Part shown: positions 13,600 to 26,944 of the stretch, piece after piece
Layout: each line of letters begins with the position of its first letter
Position numbering within the stretch: position 1 is the stretch's first letter
DNA from: Glossina fuscipes
Lineage: Eukaryota > Arthropoda > Insecta > Diptera > Glossinidae
DNA length: 64,000 bases
Direction of reading: 5' to 3'
Assembly (NCBI RefSeq): GCF_014805625.2
Contig: NW_023998414.1
Coordinates: 12,161,373-12,225,372, forward strand
Made by a program: the position numbers and the translations under genes
The notes under the pieces: model-generated
Seen by the model: the letters and a program-made list of their open reading frames with translations, nothing else
What the model was told of the DNA's origin: nothing
The model's database searches: none

Positions 13600-13965
13600 A
13601 TAACGACATTTCCAAATAAGGCGTTTTATGTATAGGGGTCGAAAAAGTGGTCTGATCCTCACCGTTCTCCATATCATAAAAATTGCGACCTGTAGTTTGA
13701 AGCAACCAAGACGAACCGAGAAATAGATGGACAGACGGAGTTAGATAAATGGTCAAGTGCAGCAGATACACAGATGAACAGATCGGGGAGATCGATAAAT
13801 GTGTAGATGGACGGACACGCTTAGATGAATTAATGAAATTAATTCTGAATAGATCGATATTATAGAAGGTGGGTCTACCTCAGGCCATTCTGGGAGCACG
13901 AACTTAATGATCTTGCACCATAAATGGTGTAAGGTATAACATGATGAAAAATGTATGTCATTTTA
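13600..13965 (+). repeat. Dispersed repeat family B, copy 1
   Basis: It shares ordered modules with 22255-22625 and 30975-31300: a GGGGTCGAAAAAGTGG-type block, a GCGACCTGTAG block (shared with the 30975 copy), a GGACAGACGGA block, a GGTGGGTCTACCT block, and an end reading TGGTGTAAGGTATAA. It has no coding capacity. The family is not identified by name. Confidence 0.6.
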
Positions 13966-16199
13966 CCAATTTAATATAAATAATAATTAGATTCATCTTA
14001 AAAAAAATTCGGAGTGAGAATAAAGCACTGGTTGGTAGAGAAACTAATAATAATTGAAAGAACGGGCATCGATTAGCAAGTAGGGAATCCTCTCTTAATA
14101 TATTCATTTCGCGATTAAAATAGATTGATAAAGAAAGCGCAATTTAGCTCAAATTAACTTAACAAATACTTTATATCTATGGCGGTCTGCGTCTATCTAC
14201 ATAGACAATATAATAACAAAAAAAAAAAATCCGATCAATCTAACGTTTAGCAGAAAAAGCTTTTGCGTCCAATTCAGGCAATCGTTGTTAATTTTTACAC
14301 TTTTGCTTCACAGTTTAGGCCCAAGGCGAATCAAACTGCCGTTATTTATTTATTTATTTTATTTTTTAATTATATATACTAATTTTCACCCACTGTATGT
14401 AATCTTTAGAAATATTTATTAAAATGTAGGCTATGTTCTTTCTTCTTCTATAACAACAAAAAAAATAAATAAATATATATATATATGATGTGTAAGATGT
14501 TGAACATCATCTAACATATCATATATTATTAGTTTATGAATTCTTCTTTGAAGCCGGTCATTGAGTTGCTCTCTCCTTAAAGCACTTTAACTTTCAAACA
14601 TTTCTCTAAATTGTATTGTGAAAAATCTTTTTTTTATCTTCGTCCTTGAAACTGAGTCATACTTGGAAGCATGTAACAATTAGCAAAGAAAAGAAATGAT
14701 ATTCCCGTTATTATGTATGTTGTTAGATGGGTGGCTTATTGACCGATGTGTTATACAACTGTGACGTGGCTATTTTTAAACTTTTTTCATTTTGTCATCT
14801 CATCGCCGTTAAGAAAATCTTACACTAATACGCAATATTTGATATAAAAGAAATTGTTTTATATCCAATGAATCATGAATTCTATCCCTTTATACGATGC
14901 GTAGTATACTTTCTATTCTAACGTACCGATTCGCGGTAAGTGCGTGCATCTGTGCTGTACAATCATATTAGGTGTGTAAGAGAAAATCAATTCCAATCAA
15001 TCACCTTCAGTTTAATCCTTCCTTAATTGAAGTAATGCACTACTGTTTCTCACGTTGCCATTGCCTTGAGTAGATAAAGGATCTCAGTATTTTTGTCAGC
15101 TTTTTAAGTTAATTTTTCGATTTGCCTTCCAATTCCAAAACTCCTAAGGTGTAGTAATTGTTATCATCTTCATTACAAAGCCAAGAGGTACGTATCTTAC
15201 GGAGAGAGACAGAGAGAGGACTAAGTATTTCTTGTGATTGATCCAACTGATAGTTCCAATTGATAGTTTCAAAATAGCGACACGTAGACTAAGCGCAATC
15301 GATATTTTGGTACGAGTGCATGACTCGAATTTGAAAATGGCTGTAATTTATTTTTCTTTTTTTTTCTCTATAATTATAAATGTCTTCAATATTTTATATA
15401 TGTTTGACTTAGACTTATTATAACCGGCTGCACGCATGACAAAGTCCACATCAATTGGCTTCAAAACTTTCAGTTGTAGATAAAAAACGGCCTGCGATGA
15501 TGTATTATTGTATTATGGCTGCAGTTAGTCAAGAGCAATATCGATGTCTTGCATACCATCAAGCCTTTTCGCCAATCTAGCGGCCACCAAATAATAAGTC
15601 AGATCGCGTCAATCACTTTTTCTTGGTAGGTTAGCAAAAATCTCCTCCAACAACCTTTGTTGTTGTTTCAGGCTTATGATTTCTGAGTGATTGAGTCAAG
15701 ACTTTATATCATCATATGATGTCAACTGTAATTCCTTGTAGGATTAGTGACTGCAACGAAGAAGATTCAGCGCGGAATTTACAATACAAATGAGATATAT
15801 TGAGTTTACGTAATAGACTCATCTTGGAATTTTATACATTTTATATCTAAATAACGCGGAGAACATTTTTTTTTTACGATTTACTTTTGCTGCGTAAACG
15901 CTATACATTGCTTTTAAATATGTTAATTAACTGTAACGGTTTCAAGGAAAAACTAATTTTATTAAAATATTCTCCCAAAAACAGTAAACAACAGTAAAAA
16001 AACATTTTCTATAAGAAGTTTTTTGCTTCCTTCTTAAACGATTTATTACAATAACAAACGAATTGAGAAGAATTGTGAAAATGAAGAGAAACGTAACTAA
16101 AAACAGAAAAGCCGACAGTTAAAGTTACGCGACTATGTTCGTCGTAGGTCTTGTTTCTTCTATACAATTTCGTTCGAGTTCTTTATGTTTATGTTAACT

Positions 16200-17000
16200 G
16201 AACTTTTTGTTCCCTGTTTTTCTTCATTTTTTTTTTTTTTTTCTTTTGTTTGTTTATTAATTACTCTTTAGTTTTAAGTAAGGAAAGCAAAGTCTTGTAC
16301 AACTGTATAAAAATTTAAACACTGCCTTTTATGTTTTGGTAAATGAAAAAAAAAAAAACAAAAAAACAACAACAACAACAACAACAACAAATCAAAATCC
16401 CTATCTTTTTAATTAATTTTATATAATTAATTTACTTTTCTTTAAGCGAACTCTTCATCACAATATTTAAATTTATTTTTTTTTTCTTTTATTGTTTTGT
16501 TTACTTTAATAACACTTTGCAATTTTTTTATATTTAAGCAAAATTATTTTTAATATTATTAATGCTGTGAAAAGTGTAAGGGATTTAAAAAAAAAAAAAA
16601 ATTTTTTTTTTTTTTTTTTTTTTTTGTAATAAATAAAACTATATTTACAAACATTTTAATTTTCTTTCTTTTTTTTCTTCTAATATTTGATTTGTTTATG
16701 TATATATTGAAGTAAAAGAACTATACATAGAAAAAAAGATTTTTTTTTTTAATAAGGTAAGTGTTTTTTTATACTTTTTTTTTTTTTTTTATATTTTCAG
16801 TTAAAAGAATTGAACACAAGTGATAAAAAAATTATTGCCGTTTTTTATGCGTATATAATATAAAAACACTTTTTCAGTATTTACTCATATTCGAATGAAT
16901 ATTAAATAGAAGCAATCATCAGCTTATGCTTAGCATTTTTCACTCATTTCCTATAAAGGGAACATGTATTTATTTTTTTTTTGCTTACGAAAATTATTTA
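16200..17000. repeat. Poly(A)/poly(T) rich low-complexity block
   Basis: This includes a CAA array at 16366-16391 and an uninterrupted run of about 15 A followed by about 24 T at 16587-16625, plus further poly(T) runs near 16.74 and 16.78 kb. No gene is seen. Confidence 0.6.
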
Positions 17001-18300
17001 TGCTTAATATTTAATTTTATTTAAAGTAAAGCTAGCGACTTCCGACCGATACGGAACTTTCATAAAAAAAAAGCATCCAGTAAATATGTTATGCGAAATA
17101 TGAATCGGTCCTAATTGAAGCTTTGTTCTTTTATCAAGAATGTTTCCCATCGAATGAAGCCGAGTCTTATCTTGAAGACCTAACATTTTCTTTTCATTTC
17201 GCAATGCTTTATGTTTATGAGTTAATACATCCTGAATACATACGAAGGCGATAAGTTACAGATAAACGTCATGATAGGATTTCATGAAAACATATATACA
17301 AACTCCACAATAAATAATTCCATAACAAGCTTTCTTACTACAAACGCAGGGTATTGTTTCTCTTACTACACTTAGCGGACCATTTCCCCTTTCACTGCGT
17401 TACCACCTATCCATTGATTCATTATCTACTATCCATCAATCAATCAATCAATCACCCATCATCTATTATGCAAATCTCACGAGTCACGGAATCGCGAAGA
17501 AATTTAGACAGTAATGAATGAAGGCGTTCCTTATGTTTGACCTGACTCAATTCTATTTATACCCTATTTCGGAATAATACGTTTCACCAATAAGAACAAT
17601 TACCCTTTTTACACGTATTTATTGCTCTAGCACTAACTTGAAAAAAAAATATTTTTCGCTTCAAATTTTTTTTTTTTTTAATTTGAGAAACCCAAAAAAA
17701 AAAAACTGCTAATAACCGACTTTGTAACAACATAAGACACACAGTAGAGGCGGTTAATAACGAACAAAATTCTTCATTTCAATCGAACTTTACAGTTGCG
17801 TCAGATATGCCTGATGCATCTTTTTGATGATAGCATTTCTAGGTGCCCGTCTGTAGAAAACCTACACATTTATTATCACGTAGCGAAATTGATTTTCCTT
17901 TCCAATCATAGAAAAATTAAAATTTTCATCTGTTATACTTATGGACTGAAGTATGTTTTCTTTTTAAAAAAAAATGCATATTTTTTTGTGATACGGATTT
18001 TGTTATTACTTTTTTTGCACAGTGTTTTAGGAGAATTTGTAAAGTTTCTTCGTATCATACGAAATTTCAAATTAACCGTAACCCCTGTGTATGTTTTTAC
18101 ACGATTTCTTTTGCAAGCTTTTCTAAGAAACTTATGTGCTGTGTAAAAAACAAGTGTTTTGCATTTTTATGCCCACTGTGGCTTTGACAAGAAAAACATT
18201 TCGTTGTTTTATTGCATATTTTAGGGCTAAATAAAGCAATTTCTTTATTTAATTATAATTTAATATCTAATTTATCTGAAAATAATTCATATCTCTGTCT

Positions 18301-18305
18301 CCCTC

Positions 18306-18368
<63 letters not shown>
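18301..18368. repeat. (CT)n microsatellite
   Basis: About 68 bp of CT dinucleotides with a few CCC and TTT interruptions. Confidence 0.95.
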
Positions 18369-18689
18369 GTTCGAAGCAATTTAATAAACGTAACGAAATA
18401 ACCTAACCAACGGAGCATTTCCTGTAAATACTTCTAGACATCGTTCTTAACCCCTTCTACCGATTTTTTAATACCGGCTCAAATAGATTTTTACTCAAGA
18501 CATTTTTTGTGTTTTAAGAAATGAAAAAAAATCACCCACAACGGCTGATATATGAAAACTTGGAAATTTCACGCTATCCATGCAGCTACTTATCATTTGG
18601 TATATGTAACCACAAGTCAAACGGAATGTCACGTTTTTGCTACGAAAAGTGAAATTTTGTTAGACTAATGATAAGAAATAGTTTTTTAT

Positions 18690-18900
18690 ACCTTACAACA
18701 CTTGCGGTACAAGGATATATTGAGTTCATGCGGACGTATGCAACACCAAGGACAGCTAAGTGTAGACTCACCTTCTATTATACAAATCGCTTAGCTGTCA
18801 TTTTCTAAATCGATTTAAGCTCAACTGTCTATCTGGCCGTCTGTCTGTCTAACGTCTGCCCATTTGGTTTTAAGTTCATCCTCCACGTCACCTTTTTAGA
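18690..18900 (-). repeat. Dispersed repeat family B, inverted copy
   Basis: On the minus strand it reads GACAGACAGACGG, then a GAAGGTGAGTCTACACTTAG block, then an end resembling GTGTTGTAAGGTATAAAA. This is the same module order as the plus-strand copies at 13600 and 22255. Confidence 0.55.
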
Positions 18901-19599
18901 GATGCTTCGGTAAAATCTGAAATACTCACATATCTTGCCTTCAGGAACTAAAAGTAACTTGTCTGTTCACCTGTGGTCTGTCTGCCAGGAAAGTTGTTAC
19001 AGGTGTAACTATATTGAACGATGTGATGTAGCTTATTTAATGATAGGTCGTGACCCAATAAATTGTTTCTAATAAAATGTAAATGACAGCAACACACGGT
19101 TCCGTGGGCTAAGTTTTCACTTAAGCTACTTGATTCTTCTTCTTTTGTTTCAGTTTATTAGGGAACAATTTAAGACCATCCCTCATTCCTCTAAGCAAAA
19201 CACTAACGTCATAATCTAAAAAACAAGAAGAAAAATAAAAATTTATTACTAACGATGGCAGTTGTATGGTCTTAGAAGCGAATTTGATCGATTTTTGGAA
19301 CTGTCCAGATGAAAGTAATGAGACAAGAAAATGAGGCAGAGAAAGCAAATCAATTCTTTGAAGTGCTAATCGCGTTTTGCGCAAGAACGGGCAGATGGAC
19401 AGCTGAATCGATTACGCTATGCATGCTGTTAGGGCTCCGATATTTGCATCCATGGATTAAAAGGATTAAGGATAATATAAATTTTGTAATAATTTTCTCC
19501 GTGTGCTTGATATAAAAAGCGGCAAACACTTTTTCACATATTATTTATACCGTTCTCTAATTTCATATAATTGACATTTCACTGCAACTTGTTGTACAA

Positions 19600-20273
19600 A
19601 ATGCGATAAAATATTTGAAAAAAAAAAAAAGAAAACAAAATAATACTTATATGTATATAAAAAGCAATAATAAGAAAATTAACGAAAACAAAATATATTA
19701 CTAATAAATATAATTGGTGTCCAATTTTTCTTAAAAACAAATTTCAACATACACTTACACACTTACATATATGTTTATAAAAACACTAAATAAACGGAAA
19801 TTATTTTAGTCAAATTAAATAAATGTGTGAATTAGGCAAAAAAAAAAAAAAAAGAAAGAAAACAAGAAAAATACACAGAAACAACACACAGAAAATATTA
19901 GAACGATGTGGAAAAACATTCTTTATAAAAAATGTAATTGGTTTTCATTAATCAAATGTGGAGGGATTCAAGACTTTTTTATTTATTTATATAATTTTTT
20001 GGGTTTTTTTTTTTTTGATGAAACTTATCGGCCATATAATTTTCTGCAAACTAGGGTAAAAAAAAAAAAAAAAAAAACAACAACAACAACAACAAAGAAA
20101 ACACAAAACCCACATTATTAATATTGAAAGTCGTCGAAAAGCATAACAACGAAATATTTTGCTTTAATTGGCACAGTATGTATAAATAAAAATTTAAGAA
20201 ATTATTTTTCTTTCCTTTTGTAGTTACATTACACTATAAGTAAAAACAGTAACAGATACATGTGTGTATTCAC

Positions 20274-20308
<35 letters not shown>

Positions 20309-20345
20309 AATATATGTATATATGTATAAATATATATGTATATAT

Positions 20346-20376
<31 letters not shown>

Positions 20377-20560
20377 AATTTTTTTAATGCGTGTTTTTTA
20401 AGTGTCTATGTCTCTTTATAATAATATAAGCATACTGAAAACAAAAGGAAAAGAAAATATATATACAATACATAAATTTGCATCTTTGTATGTATGCGTA
20501 TGTTAATGTAAATGTACTTAAGAATATTTACAAGAAACGATTATAATACCCATAAAAAAA

Positions 20561-20594
<34 letters not shown>

Positions 20595-20900
20595 CGTATA
20601 AATCTTTTAACAAAAATTTTATGACAATTTTCCAGGTTTCATAATGTAATTATTTAAAAACAACAAAGCAAGAACAACAAAAAGAACAATTCAAAAAAAG
20701 ATTCATTTACTTTTTATTTTCCTTTTTTTTTTCCTTTTTTTTTTTTTAATTATTACTTAACTTTCTCTCTTTTATATTCTGTTGTTGTAAAAGGGAATTA
20801 CTGGTGGTGGAGTTAAAGCAATTTCACAATTTTATATTAAATTTGTTTTTAATCGAATTTTATTGCAAATAACTTAATTCGTTTCTATTTTCGCCAATTA
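19600..20900. repeat. A-rich and (TA)n low-complexity block
   Basis: Poly(A) runs (near 19.62, 19.84 and 20.06 kb), a CAA array near 20.08 kb and two sizeable (TA)n tracts near 20.28-20.38 and 20.57-20.59 kb. No gene is seen. Confidence 0.6.
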
Positions 20901-22860
20901 TGTGATTTGTTGCGCCGCGTTCGCATTGAAATCTCAAATCGAAGATGTGCTGTTTTTCTACTTTTTGTTAACCGTAATAGTCATCGCATTGTAAAAAATA
21001 ATTTACGGCCATATGACGGCTATCGTATTTTAAACATTCAATGCAGTCCCATTTTATGGACAACATCCTGTTGTTGGTCTTGCTACAAATGCTATAAATT
21101 TCTGGCTCGCGCATAAGGTTCAACTATAGGGTATGATGCGGTTTTCATATTTTCCAAAAATATGGCATTAGTTGCATTAGTTAGTCATAAAAATATTCGT
21201 AATATCTGAGAATGGGTCCGCCCTTCAACGACTTATTGCGATGCTTTATTTTGTAACTCAAAACTCAAACGCACACTAAGCTAATGTAGGTTCGAGGCTG
21301 CCTTCAAATGCTTGTACGCTAAAACTCTGCGTCCTTTACTCTAAATTGCAGGAATGCGAGTAGTATGAAATATGAATGGATCATAAGTTATTAACAAAAG
21401 GGAAACAAGCGGTTTAGTTTTTCAACAAGATATTTATTAACCAAACAAAATCCAAAAATGAAAATGAAATAAATTTTCAGTCATTTGTTCATTAGCTAAT
21501 AAAGGTAGAAAAAATGGAAAACCCATTTCGGAAAATACTCAACGGTCATCAAATCGTTTCGATCGATAGAATCTTCGTAGGGCTCTCTTAATGAACGCGA
21601 CAAGATGGTGCATAACGGGCCATAGCCTCTCGGTTAACAATAATGTCTGCGAACGACATGGTAAAGAGAAGAAAAAGTCCTTCAAGCTCCAATTTAAACA
21701 GGACTCTGTGAAAAAAAAAAGACAAAATGGCTGACGTTCTGAAGTTGCATGCAATAATGGGATTTTCTTCTAACCTTGGAGAATTAGCAGAAGCGCTTTA
21801 CAAAATCGGCAGAGATTTCTTTATTCTAATTATTATGCCCTACACCACTTATGCCACTCAGACAATATGGTAATAATATATTAACCCCTACACATTAATT
21901 CCGTGCAAAGGTATGCTTTTCATGAAAGCCGCCATATTGGTGAAAGCCCGAAGCATTGACTTGACGCGATCCAAATTCAGCAAACTTAATGTACCGCCCA
22001 AAAAATTTATTATTTTACAGTTTCCATCATAGAAATCTAGAAATGGGCGTCCTCTTCTTGCTAACCTCTACATACGTTAGGGCTTAGAAAGTAAACCTAC
22101 CTGATCCAAATTCGCTACAATTAATTTTCGCCATGGAATACTGAACATTAGACCTTTTTGCCATATGGCGGTTCAGTTTTCGCACAAACGCTTATACGAG
22201 AGTTGGTTAAGAAGTTGCCCCAGGCGAAAAAAATTTGTCATATCAATTTGAAATAGCGTAGCACACGGCGGGCTTTGCCGAAGAATTTTGAAAATGTGCA
22301 ATTTTTTTTCACATAACGACTTTCCAAAATCAGGCGTTATATGGGGAGTGGTCGAAAAAGTGGAGTAATCCGATTTTCAATAGGATCCGTCCTCGGGTCA
22401 AAACACGTCAATGTACTAAACTTCATCAAAATAACTTGCATCTGTCAGTGGAGTACAAGGAAACATAACGGGCATACGGACAGACAAGCTTAGCTCACTT
22501 CAGCTTAAAGATACGATCGGTATAACAAAAGGCGGATCTACCTTAGCCCTTCTGGATGTTACATATGTTCGCACAAACTTAATATAACCTGTACTAAAAG
22601 TGGTGTAGGGTATTTTGCTAAAATTTCTTACTTGCGTCTAGCCCTGACTGTAATGTCTTCTAAGTATTAGTTTAATTTTAATCCACAAGGCGTTCTCGCC
22701 TGCGTAGTAAGGTGTTTTCAAATATTTTAACAGATGGAACTTGAAAATGCAGCGTGTGCGGAGCAATACCTTTTATTTCATTCAGTAGGTTGAACATAAA
22801 CCGATCATGACAATAGTACTGAAGACCTTTTCAATGGAATGTTAATTGAATCTTGATTGT
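20900..22860. other. Gene-free stretch of mixed composition
   Basis: Higher in G and C than the flanking blocks. One family B repeat copy lies at 22255-22625. Short open frames are present on both strands but none resembles a protein I know. Confidence 0.4.
22255..22625 (+). repeat. Dispersed repeat family B, copy 2
   Basis: This is the best preserved copy: a block ending GGGGAGTGGTCGAAAAAGTG, a TCGGGTCAAAACACGTCA block, GGACAGACAAGCTTAGCTCA, a GGCGGATCTACCTTAG block, and a GTGGTGTAGGGTATTTTGC end. Sequence upstream to about 22.24 kb may also belong to it. Confidence 0.6.
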
Positions 22861-23194
22861 TAAAAAAATTTTTTATAAAGACGTTTTGCAAAATATATTT
22901 TGATTTCCATTTTTATTTTATTTATATAATTATGAATTGAAATAGATTTTTAATTTCAAATTAAATTTTATCTCATATAATATTTTTTTTTTTTATCATT
23001 TTAGTCGCTCTTTCAATTACTTTGTTAATAACAATAAAGCAAAAAGAAGAAACAAAAAACTGTTTAGCAAACTCATGTAAATTTATAAAAAATAAAAGCT
23101 AGAAATACAAAAAAAAAAAAAAAAATTTTTATAAATAAAACTATTTTTCGGTGTTAGATGTCTTTTTGGATATTACACAAAATAAAAGCAAAAA

Positions 23195-23245
<51 letters not shown>

Positions 23246-23702
23246 AAAGGAAAGAAAATTCAAATATTTTACTGTTGATGTTGTAAACAATAAAATCTGT
23301 TTTAAAGTAAAGAAACAAAAAAACATAAATAAATAAATAAATAAAATGCTAAAAACAAATTTAAATAAAATACAACTTTTTCTTAAACTCTATTTTCTTG
23401 TCTTCAAAAAATCTTCAACGTTTTAAATCAACTCAAAATAAATGTGTATGTGTGTAATTTTCTCCTAATAACACTATAAGCGAAATAAAAGTAAAATTAA
23501 GAAAAAAAAAAAAAATGTAACAAAACCGAAAAAACAACATTTAGAAATATTTTCAATTGCCGGAGAATGCAAAATTAATTAATTTTTATATAAATGTCTA
23601 CAACTAAACCACAAATTAGATCATTAAATAAGATTATATATATAAATAAAAAAAAAAAAAAAAAATGATAGAGAATTTTATAAAGAAATTTGAATCAATT
23701 TG

Positions 23703-23740
<38 letters not shown>

Positions 23741-23953
23741 ATTTATTCTTAATTGACAAAGGCAAAAACAAAAAATGGATATAAAAAATGAAACAAAATA
23801 TTTAAAATACACAACAGTTTAGCAATAATTCTCTAATGATGACCGACCTCAACATTATATAGAAATATAAAAATAATTATATAAATATATTTTTAAAAAG
23901 TATAAAAATATTGCAATTATTACTAATACATACATATGTATATATATGTATAC

Positions 23954-23986
<33 letters not shown>

Positions 23987-24650
23987 TGCATATAATATAT
24001 AATTTTTTTTTTTTTTTGTAAAATTAAAACCAAGAACAGAATAATAACTTATGTATAGAACATTAACAAGAAAAACTGAAACTAAACTTAAAGAAAAAAA
24101 ATTTAAAAAAGAAAATAGAAAACATCTCTCGATCGAACGAAGTATGAATGTGATATTTTTCTAAGGCACATACAATAGATTCTTTTTTAAGAAAAAAACC
24201 TAAAAATTAATAACAAATGATATAACTAAACTTTAAAACTAAAAATCATAAAAAAAAAAAACAAAAAACCCAAATGAAAAGAGAAACCGACGAACAAAAC
24301 GAATTAACCAATAGCGACTTTGCAAGCAATTAATTAAAAAGATCAGTTAATATTTATTTTTTATTTATTTATTTATTTATTTATTTTTTTTTTTTTTTGA
24401 TACTCAAAGAAAAAAATAGTAACAATTTAAAATAATGTAATAACAGCAGCAATAGAGACTGATTTTTAAAATACAAACATAGAAGCGAAAAAAAAAAAAA
24501 ACAAAAAACAAAAACAAAGAAAAAAACAAAAAAAAATATGAAAAGCAAAAGAAAACCCAAACCAACATACAAGAAAAAATCTTTAAAATCCTTTTATTCT
24601 GCTAAAAAAAATCAAGATCCCTATAATCAATAAAACGAATACCGTAAAAT
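22860..24650. repeat. A-rich low-complexity block with long poly(A) and (TA)n
   Basis: It contains an uninterrupted run of about 48 A at 23197-23244, (TA)n at 23704-23738 and about 23930-24000, and a TTTA array near 24.36 kb. The plus strand is strongly A over T through most of the block. Confidence 0.65.
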
Positions 24651-24753
24651 ATTATTTATATTCAAGCAAGCTATAGAGAGAAACGAACAAATCTTCCCAA
24701 AGAGGTTCTCCATAAATATATAAAGCAATCACTTAAACGAAAAAATATTGCAG

Positions 24754-24821
24754 TTGAAGGTGACGACGACCAAGTTATCTCGGAACCATTTCCTCAACGA
24801 ACGTCACCAGACGTGTGCTGA
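24754..24821 (+). other. Possible short terminal exon with downstream poly(A) signal
   Basis: A TTGCAG acceptor-like site at 24748-24753 is followed by 21 open codons in an acidic, balanced-composition stretch (EGDDDQVISEPFPQ) and a TGA at 24819-24821. An AATAAA lies at 24901-24906, 80 bp further on. The arrangement fits a last exon of an upstream plus-strand transcript, perhaps an alternative end of the zinc-finger gene. The exon is very short and could be chance. Confidence 0.15.
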
Positions 24822-26591
24822 TGAAGTCGCAAATCTCTATTAGATAGATCTCTTGCTAATTGTAAGCCTATAGTTAAGTATGTGTATGTGTATGCTAGAA
24901 AATAAAAGCTTTATATCAAATTCTATACACACTATCGACGATGATGGTGTTCAAGACAAGTTTTTATGCTCGCAATACCGGGCAATGAGGATCAGAAAGT
25001 TTAAGTTGACTGTCAATGCGTCTGTCCGTCCGCGGTTATTATTTAATTGAGTACTTTTTCCGCTCTTATTAAACTTCACAGTATTTATTTATTTATTTTT
25101 TTTTCCCCTGTAATATGACCAATTACTCGCGCAGGCGTCATAGCTTGATAAGATACTTTTCTTTAGATGTTTATCCAAATCATGCTGAATGTTGATTATT
25201 AATGTTTTGCTTCGGCTCATCAAATCAGAAAAGGGGAATGAATGTTGATAATTATAAGCGTTCTTACAAGCATACTTCGTACTTAAAGCGATAGAACGAC
25301 AACTCAACTGGGATATATTTTACTTTGATTCACGCTCTGGGATGTTAAACTTAATTTCAGTAATGAAACTAAGTGATGGGGTTACATCACTAACCAAGTG
25401 ACTTCAAGTGCGAGTCAAACGCCTGTACACCACACTATTGATGTGTGTTCTACAATTCGTTAAACGAATGCAGTGAATAGACTTTTTGTTATGTAGGGGC
25501 AATGAAATTCTCGAGACTACTTTTTGATAAATTTTTGTGTAAATGAAAATTTCTTACATTTATTTGCGTTAAAAGACATCAGACATACTCTTCTTCAAAG
25601 AAATGCGATTTAAAATAATGCTTTAGACGATCGGTTAAATGAAAGAAATAATTTCGCATCATCAGCGCTTGAGTATTACGTCACGGATGATATATCATTT
25701 ATGAATAGGATGAAAAAACGACGAAGTCAAGATGGCTACTCGACTTCTTTTTTACTTCCCTAGACAAGGTATTAATGCATTAATTAATGTTCTATAGAGA
25801 AAGTCTTATGCTGCTTTAAAAGAAATCCTTTGAACCAAGACATCTGCAAAGCCATGTGAAAAAGGTTTAAAAAATAGTATTTTTCAGTTCAGTTTTATCT
25901 CAAAAAGAGAATCACAACAAACTATAACAAGAGCCGCAATTTTTGAACACAAAATCTTTGACTTTCTCGACGTGCAACGTGGGCAACTGAAACTATCATC
26001 TTCGTCTTCTTTAAATAACTTCGCAATAAAAGTTTTTTCAATATTTTCACTTTCTCGTCCACGAAAATCTCACTTTTGAAGCAACATTTTGCGATTAAAT
26101 TATTTTCGCTCAATAAGAGTATCTCATTGACTATCGAATATGCAGGCACAAAACTGACTTCGGCTGACTTTCAGCTACGTGACGTGATGGTGACGTAAGA
26201 AGAAAAGACTACGCATTTAAAAAGGAGTCAAAACGGAAACTTCGTGAAAAATTCTTAGCACATTTGAACACCGAAATTGTTTATTATTCGATAGATGCCC
26301 TCTTTAAAATTGGGCGCGGTCAAACTTGCATAAAATACCTTAAATAAATGTATTACCCATAAGAACTTTTGAGAGGAAACTTTGCCCAAATGTTGCTTAT
26401 GACTATTTGTGAAAATGGTTCCAGCCGATTAACGATTGTTTTTCATAACCAACAAAATACCAAACAATTCAAAATGTGGAATGCCAATAAATATAATTTT
26501 CTTTAATGCCATAAAAGGTGAAGAGCGAGGAATAAGTGAAGATGATTAATTCATATCGAAAACTTATTAACACGATCAACATATCAATATA

Positions 26592-26650
26592 TCGGGTGCA
26601 CTAAAATCCAGACAAGAACTAATTTTGATAGAAAACATAAATTTATAATA
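26592..26650. repeat. Terminal-like segment shared with 30785-30846
   Basis: It shares an ATAATTTTGATAGAAAAC-type core followed by an A-T-rich ATTTATAAT tail with the segment at 30785-30846. It lies directly beside the transposase relic, so it is probably the end of that element. Confidence 0.4.
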
Positions 26651-26944
26651 ATAATTTTTTCAAATTTTAATAAGCGGACCTCCAAGATTTTATTAGCACA
26701 CAAAGTCATTCAAAGTGATCAGCATCCACTTGTTGTTGTGCTATAATCTGTTTAACGAATTATGATCGCTACAATTCTTGAGACAAACGAACTTTATTAG
26801 CATGAAGACGTGAATACTCGTGAGAATATGCTGCAGAGAATTTCTCGAAATTTTCAATTCTTGACCACGAGGTCCAATCGATGTTCCTGGATTCATCGCT
26901 AAGAAATGAGCTTGACCCCAGTCTTTTTCAATTATTCCCTTCAT
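26645..26944 (-). mobile_element. Decayed Tc1/mariner-superfamily transposase fragment
   Basis: Reading leftwards, the minus strand has RGQELKISRNSLQHIL, which matches the helix-turn-helix segment (consensus near QELGISRTSLQRIL) of IS630/Tc1/mariner-type transposases common in insects. After a one-frame shift the reading continues as RLHANKVRLSQEL, matching the usual LHPYKVQLVQEL segment, then stops, then AQQQVDADHF, resembling the next conserved stretch. The order agrees with the family, but the frameshift and several stops make it inactive. It is not joined here. The catalytic DDE region is not seen and is probably lost. Confidence 0.55.

Larger units (their letters stand above)
11150..16200. 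other. Gene-free stretch of mixed composition
   Basis: No supported gene. It holds a GTTC tetranucleotide run near 12.04 kb, the (CA)n/(ATAC)n array at 12634-12736, an (ATT)n array near 12.90-12.93 kb, poly(T) runs, and one copy of dispersed repeat family B at 13600-13965. Open frames here are short and low-complexity. Confidence 0.45.
17000..19600. other. Gene-free stretch
   Basis: No supported gene. It holds the (CT)n array at 18301-18368, a short ATCA array near 17.43 kb, and an inverted copy of repeat family B at 18690-18900. Open frames on both strands are short and unlike known proteins. Confidence 0.4.
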
